DNA from: Miltoncostaea sp963823515
Lineage (GTDB): Bacteria; Actinomycetota; Thermoleophilia; Miltoncostaeales; Miltoncostaeaceae
Reading direction: 5' to 3'
Assembly: GCA_963823515.1 (NCBI GenBank)
Contig: CAWGMB010000014.1
Coordinates: 248,001 to 312,000, forward strand
DNA: 64,000 bases
Shown in pieces: positions 60,508 through 64,000 of this stretch. Numbering within the stretch: the first letter of the stretch is position 1; each line of letters starts with the position of its first letter. Both the position numbers and the translations under genes were made by a program. The notes beneath the pieces were generated by a model that had not been told where the DNA came from, did not search any database, and saw nothing but the letters and a program-made list of their open reading frames with translations.

Positions 60508-62922
60508 GGGCGCGAGGACACCCCGCGCGCATCCTCCGGCGCAAGCTGCGCCGTGACCTGTGGCGCCAGCGGTGGCAGTTCGCCGCGGTCGGGGTGACGA
60601 TCATGCTCGGGGTCGCCCTCTACGCCGCCAGCTACGACACCTCCAAGAACCTGGAGGCCTCCTACCAGCGGACCTATGAGCGGCTCGCGTTGGCCGATCT
60701 CACGGCGAGCGGCGGCGCCGAGGCCGCCTTCGCGCGGGTGGCGAGGGGCACCCCGGGCGTGCGGGCGGTCACCCGGCGCGTACAGGCGGACGTCCCGATC
60801 CGCATCACCGACGGGCATCGGCTCCTCGGTCGCGTGGTGGGCCTCCCCCCCGGCGACCAGCCGGCCGTCGGCCGGGTGGACGTGCTCGAGGGCCGGTACC
60901 TCGACGCCGCCGATCCGAGCGGGGTGCTCGTCGAGCGGCACATGGCGAGCCACTTCGGCCTTCATCCGGGAGACACCCTCGAGACCCTCACCGCGCGCGG
61001 CTTCACCCGCGTCCGCGTGCGCGGGATCGTCGCCTCACCCGAGTACCTCTGGCCGGCGCGCAGCCGCCAGGAGGTGCTCACGACCCCCGACTCCTTCGGG
61101 GTCGTGTTCGCGGCGAACCGCTTCGTCGAGGGGGCACCCGCGCGCGCACGGGTGCCCCAGGACCTCGTGCAGCTACGCACCGGGCGCGGACCGCGCCGCC
61201 CTCGACGCGACGCTGGCCCGGCGGGCCGGCGACCTGGGTGTCGCCGACGTCACGACCCGGGCCGAGCAGCCCTCGAACGCGGCCCTCTCCGAGGACCTCC
61301 AGGGCTTCGGAGAGGTCGCGGTGCTCTTCCCGCTGCTCTTCCTCACGGCCGCGGGCATCGCGACGCTCGTCCTCGTGAACCGCATGGTCTGGTCCCAGCG
61401 CTCGGCGATCGGGACGATGAGGGCCGAGGGCATCGGGCGCGCGACCGTGATGTGGCACTACCTCAGCTTCGGGCTGGTCGTCGGACTGGCGGGGGCGCTC
61501 GCCGGCGTGGCCATCGGCGTTCCGCTCGGAGCCCTCGTCACGGGTACGTACACATCGGCGCTCTCCATCCCGGACACGGTCACCCGGGTCCACCCCTGGA
61601 CCCCGGCGCTCGGGATCCTCTTCGGCCTGACGGTGGGGGCGCTCGCCGCGCTGGCGCCGGCGGCGACGGCTCTGCGCATGACCCCCGCCGAGGCCATGCG
61701 GGGCTTCGCACCCACGATCGGCCCCGCCCACAGCCTCGTGGAGCGCCTCCTCCCGCCGGCGCGGCGCCTGCCGATCCGCTGGAGGCTGCCCCTACGGGCC
61801 GTCGGCCGCTCCAAGCGGCGCTCCCTGGCGACGGTGCTCGGGATCGTCCTGTCGCTGGTCCTGGTCCTGGCGTCGTGGGGGATGATCGACACGGTCCAGC
61901 TGCTCACCCAGCGCCAGTTCGACCGGATCCAGCACGACGACGCCCGCGTCTACTTCACCGGCCCCGCCGACGCGTCGGTGCTGCGGCAGGTGCGGTCCGT
62001 CCCGGGCGTGGCCGACGTCGAGGAGCTGGTCACCCTGCCGGCCACCGTGCGCCGCGGCGGCTCGGCGTACGCCACCGAGCTCCAGGGGTATCAGGCCGGC
62101 ACCAGGATGCACACGTTCCTGGCGCCGGACGGAGACGCCGTGCCGCTGCCCGCCGGCGGGATCCTGGCCGGCCGGGCCCTCTCGAAACTGTTGGGCGTCC
62201 GCGCCGGGGATCGGGTCACCGTGTCCTTCCCCACCCTCGGAACGCGCATCGACACGAGGATCGCCGGGTTCGTCGACGAGCCCCTCGGCACCTACGTCTA
62301 CATGCGCGCCGACGCCCTTCGGCGGTCGCTCGCCTCCGCCTCGCCGCCGGCCCCGTCGACGGCCCTCGCGTCACCGGCGATCACCTCGGCGCTCGTGTCC
62401 TACGGCCCAGGAGCGCGGCCGGCCGCGATCCGGGACGAGCTCGGCCGCCTCGGCGCGGTCGCCGCCGTGGTCACATCGGACGCGCTCGCGCAGCTCGTCG
62501 ACCAGTACCTGGCCCTCTTCTACGCCTTCGTCGGGGTGATGCTGGCCTTCGGCGCGATCCTGGCCTTCAGCCTGATCTTCAACGCGATCTCCGTGAGCGT
62601 CGCCGAGCGGTCGGTGGAGTTCGCGACGATGCGCGCCAACGGGCTCTCGGCGCGCGAGATCTCGGCCATGCTGGCGCGGGAGAACCTGCTGCTCTCCCTC
62701 GTCGGCATCCCCGTGGGCCTCATCGTCGGCTACCGCGCCGCGGCCCTGATGATGTCGTCGTACACATCGGATCTCTTCTCCTTCGATCTGCAGATGCGCA
62801 CGAGCACGCTCGTGCTCTCGGGGCTCGCCGTCCTGGCCGTCGTGCTCGCGGCGCAGTGGCCGGCGAGTCGCGCCGCGAGCCGGATCGAGATCGCCCGGGT
62901 GGTCCGAGAGCGCGCTCAGTGA
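60504..62922 (+). pseudogene. FtsX-like ABC permease, one frameshift
   Basis: From GTG 60504 the frame gives a good N terminus (RKLRRDLWRQRWQFAAVGVT, helix 1, then an external domain), up to VPQDLVQL at about 61175. The rest lies in another frame, starting YAPGADRAALDATLARRAGD and running to a stop at 62922 with the expected helices, a second soluble part and the final trio of helices. One indel at about 61172-61182 accounts for it. If fixed, the product has ~805 residues, comparable to the permease at 18716. Sequencing error and real loss are both possible. Confidence 0.85.
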
Positions 62923-62957
62923 CCCCGCGCTCAGCCGGGACCGCGACCGCCCGGCGG

Positions 62958-63414
62958 TCAGGAGCCTGCAGCCGGGTGGGGTGCGGTCGCCGCCTCGGGC
63001 GGCCGGACGGGCAGCACCGAGCGTTGGGCGTGGTGCACGATGTGACCCGCGAAGCTGCCGAGCGTCGCCCGTTCGAAGGCGGTCCGGTGGACGCCCACGA
63101 CGAGGACGTCCACACCGGCCCCTCGGGCCCATTCGATCACCGCCTGCGCCGGGTCGCGACCGCTCAGGGCCACGGGCTCGGCGCCCGGGATCTCGCCCGC
63201 CTCCTCCTCCACGCGCCGGCGCGCTCGCGGCGAGGATGTCGTCGCCGCCCGGACCCACGCGCCGAAACCCGCCGCGCAGGGGAGCGGCCACCGGGCCACG
63301 TGGACGAGGCTCAGCCGCCCGGTACCGCAAGCGTGAAGACACTCGGCGTGTTCGAGCGCGTGGCCGTGGCTCGACGGTGCAGTCGATGCAGCGGGCGATG
63401 TGTGCGTACCGCAT
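62958..63414 (-). pseudogene. Universal stress protein gene with several frameshifts
   Basis: Start ATG 63414 opens MRYAHIARCIDCT. The USP sequence then moves to a second frame (HALEHAECLHACGTGRLSLV), briefly back to the first (GGDDILAASAPA), and again to the second for EIPGAEPVALSGRDPAQAVI and the end GSFAGHIVHHAQRSVLPVRP. Three shifts are too many for a single read error in one small gene, so this looks like a real pseudogene. The 134-bp gap to the P-type ATPase gene shows no feature. Confidence 0.7.
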
Positions 63415-63548
63415 GTCCTCAGCCTGCCGCTCGACGGGCCCCTGGCATGCGAGGCGCCGCCGTGTTCCCGTGCGGGAGACCCACATGGCGGCGGAGCGGC
63501 CCCACGCGTCGCGTGCTGGCTCAGGCGCCGTCGAGGCCGACGAGCGGG

Positions 63549-64000
63549 TCACCCCGGCGCCCCGGCCGCGACTCCACCCCGGCGCCGGTCCAGAGCGCGG
63601 TAGGCGATGAGCTTCGCGGCGTCGAGGGCGAGGAACCAGACGAGGGCCCAGCCCCAGGCGAGCGCCGCGTAGGCCCACGGCAGCGGCGGCATGAGGAAGC
63701 CGCCGACGGCGATCAGGGTCGCGAGGATCTGGGTGCCGAGGACCGCGGCGAGCAGTACGTTCGCCGGCCTGACCGACCAGAACGGCCCGCGGGTGCGGGC
63801 GACGAAGACGGTCAGGTGGCCGGCGATCGAGAGCTTCAGGTACATGAGCGTTCGCAGGGTGTCCTCCCCGAGGTCGAATCCGTGCCGGCCGACCAGCAGG
63901 AGAGAGAAGCTCGAGACGACCCCGACCAGGCCGAGCACGCTCGCGATCGTCAGCACCTCACGCATGTCCCAGCGCTCGGGCAGCGCGGAGGCTGCGACCC
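63549..64000 (-). CDS. P-type H+-ATPase-like cation pump, C-terminal part (cut by window edge)
   Basis: The frame is open to the right edge. Its visible ~150 residues match the last membrane helices of plasma-membrane-type H+-ATPases (P3A): RWDMREVLTIASVLGLVGVV, then GEDTLRTLMYLKLSIAGHLT and TRGPFWSVRP, then a closing pair of helices and a charged tail. The ATP-binding part is outside. The internal ATG at 63965 is not the start. Confidence 0.88.
   Translation of the reverse strand, partial: VAASALPERWDMREVLTIASVLGLVGVVSSFSLLLVGRHGFDLGEDTLRTLMYLKLSIAGHLTVFVARTRGPFWSVRPANVLLAAVLGTQILATLIAVGGFLMPPLPWAYAALAWGWALVWFLALDAAKLIAYRALDRRRGGVAAGAPG

Overview
The window is very GC-rich bacterial DNA with dense, short-spaced genes, many GTG starts and frequent 4-bp GTGA stop/start overlaps. 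The blocks alaS-ruvX-mltG-aroE and hisS-aspS, the pilB-pilT-pilC set and the stress genes (Hsp20, USP, CBS-DUF1918) suggest a deep-branching Actinobacteriota lineage. Thermoleophilia is my best guess, inferred from gene content only. No phage, integrase, transposase or CRISPR array was seen.

Layout. 1-9.1 kb: end of a chemotaxis receptor, a Bax-inhibitor-1 membrane protein, threonine dehydratase behind a zinc-ribbon gene, an SDR lacking the usual catalytic Tyr, an HtrA-like protease, and a lipid-flavoured trio (GDPD, PAP2, UPF0104-type membrane protein). 9.1-13.7 kb: a tightly packed minus-strand operon (CopD-like, beta-rich protein, SCO1, Tim44-like, alcohol dehydrogenase) opposite a cupredoxin lipoprotein, pointing to copper handling and respiration. 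13.7-28.7 kb: accessory and stress region with an SDR remnant, a zinc dehydrogenase, Hsp20, a phosphoribosyltransferase, small proteins, two ABC transporter pairs, CBS-DUF1918, USP and a triple SRPBCC-like protein. A short inverted-repeat element occurs here twice, each time between convergent genes. 28.7-35.6 kb: DEAD-box helicase, Na+/H+ antiporter, glyoxalase-fold protein, thymidine kinase and a large arylsulfatase.

35.9-47.6 kb is a long minus-strand housekeeping run. It holds pilB, pilT and pilC, a GGDEF remnant, aroE, mltG, ruvX, alaS, a DUF948-like protein and an mnmA carrying an IscU-like scaffold domain at its N terminus. This fusion is the most interesting protein architecture in the window. 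47.7-57.9 kb: a broken GH114-type gene, a thioredoxin-fold lipoprotein without CxxC, aspS, hisS, a membrane protein and ftcD, then a divergent pair of exporter ABC genes, the second frameshifted. 57.9-58.2 kb: tRNA-Gln(CUG) and tRNA-Glu(CUC) with an intrinsic terminator. 58.2-64 kb: ZIP transporter, a third ABC/FtsX pair with a frameshifted permease, two USP remnants and the end of an H+-ATPase-like P-type pump.

Two themes stand out. First, at least seven genes are broken or remnant: two SDR/GH114 relics, a GGDEF tail, two USP relics and two frameshifted transporter genes. They cluster in accessory DNA, so either decay or assembly error is possible and reads would decide. Second, several intact genes lack an ATG, GTG or TTG start where homology says the protein should begin (ABC ATPase at 22.8 kb, PilB, UPF0104 protein, ZIP).
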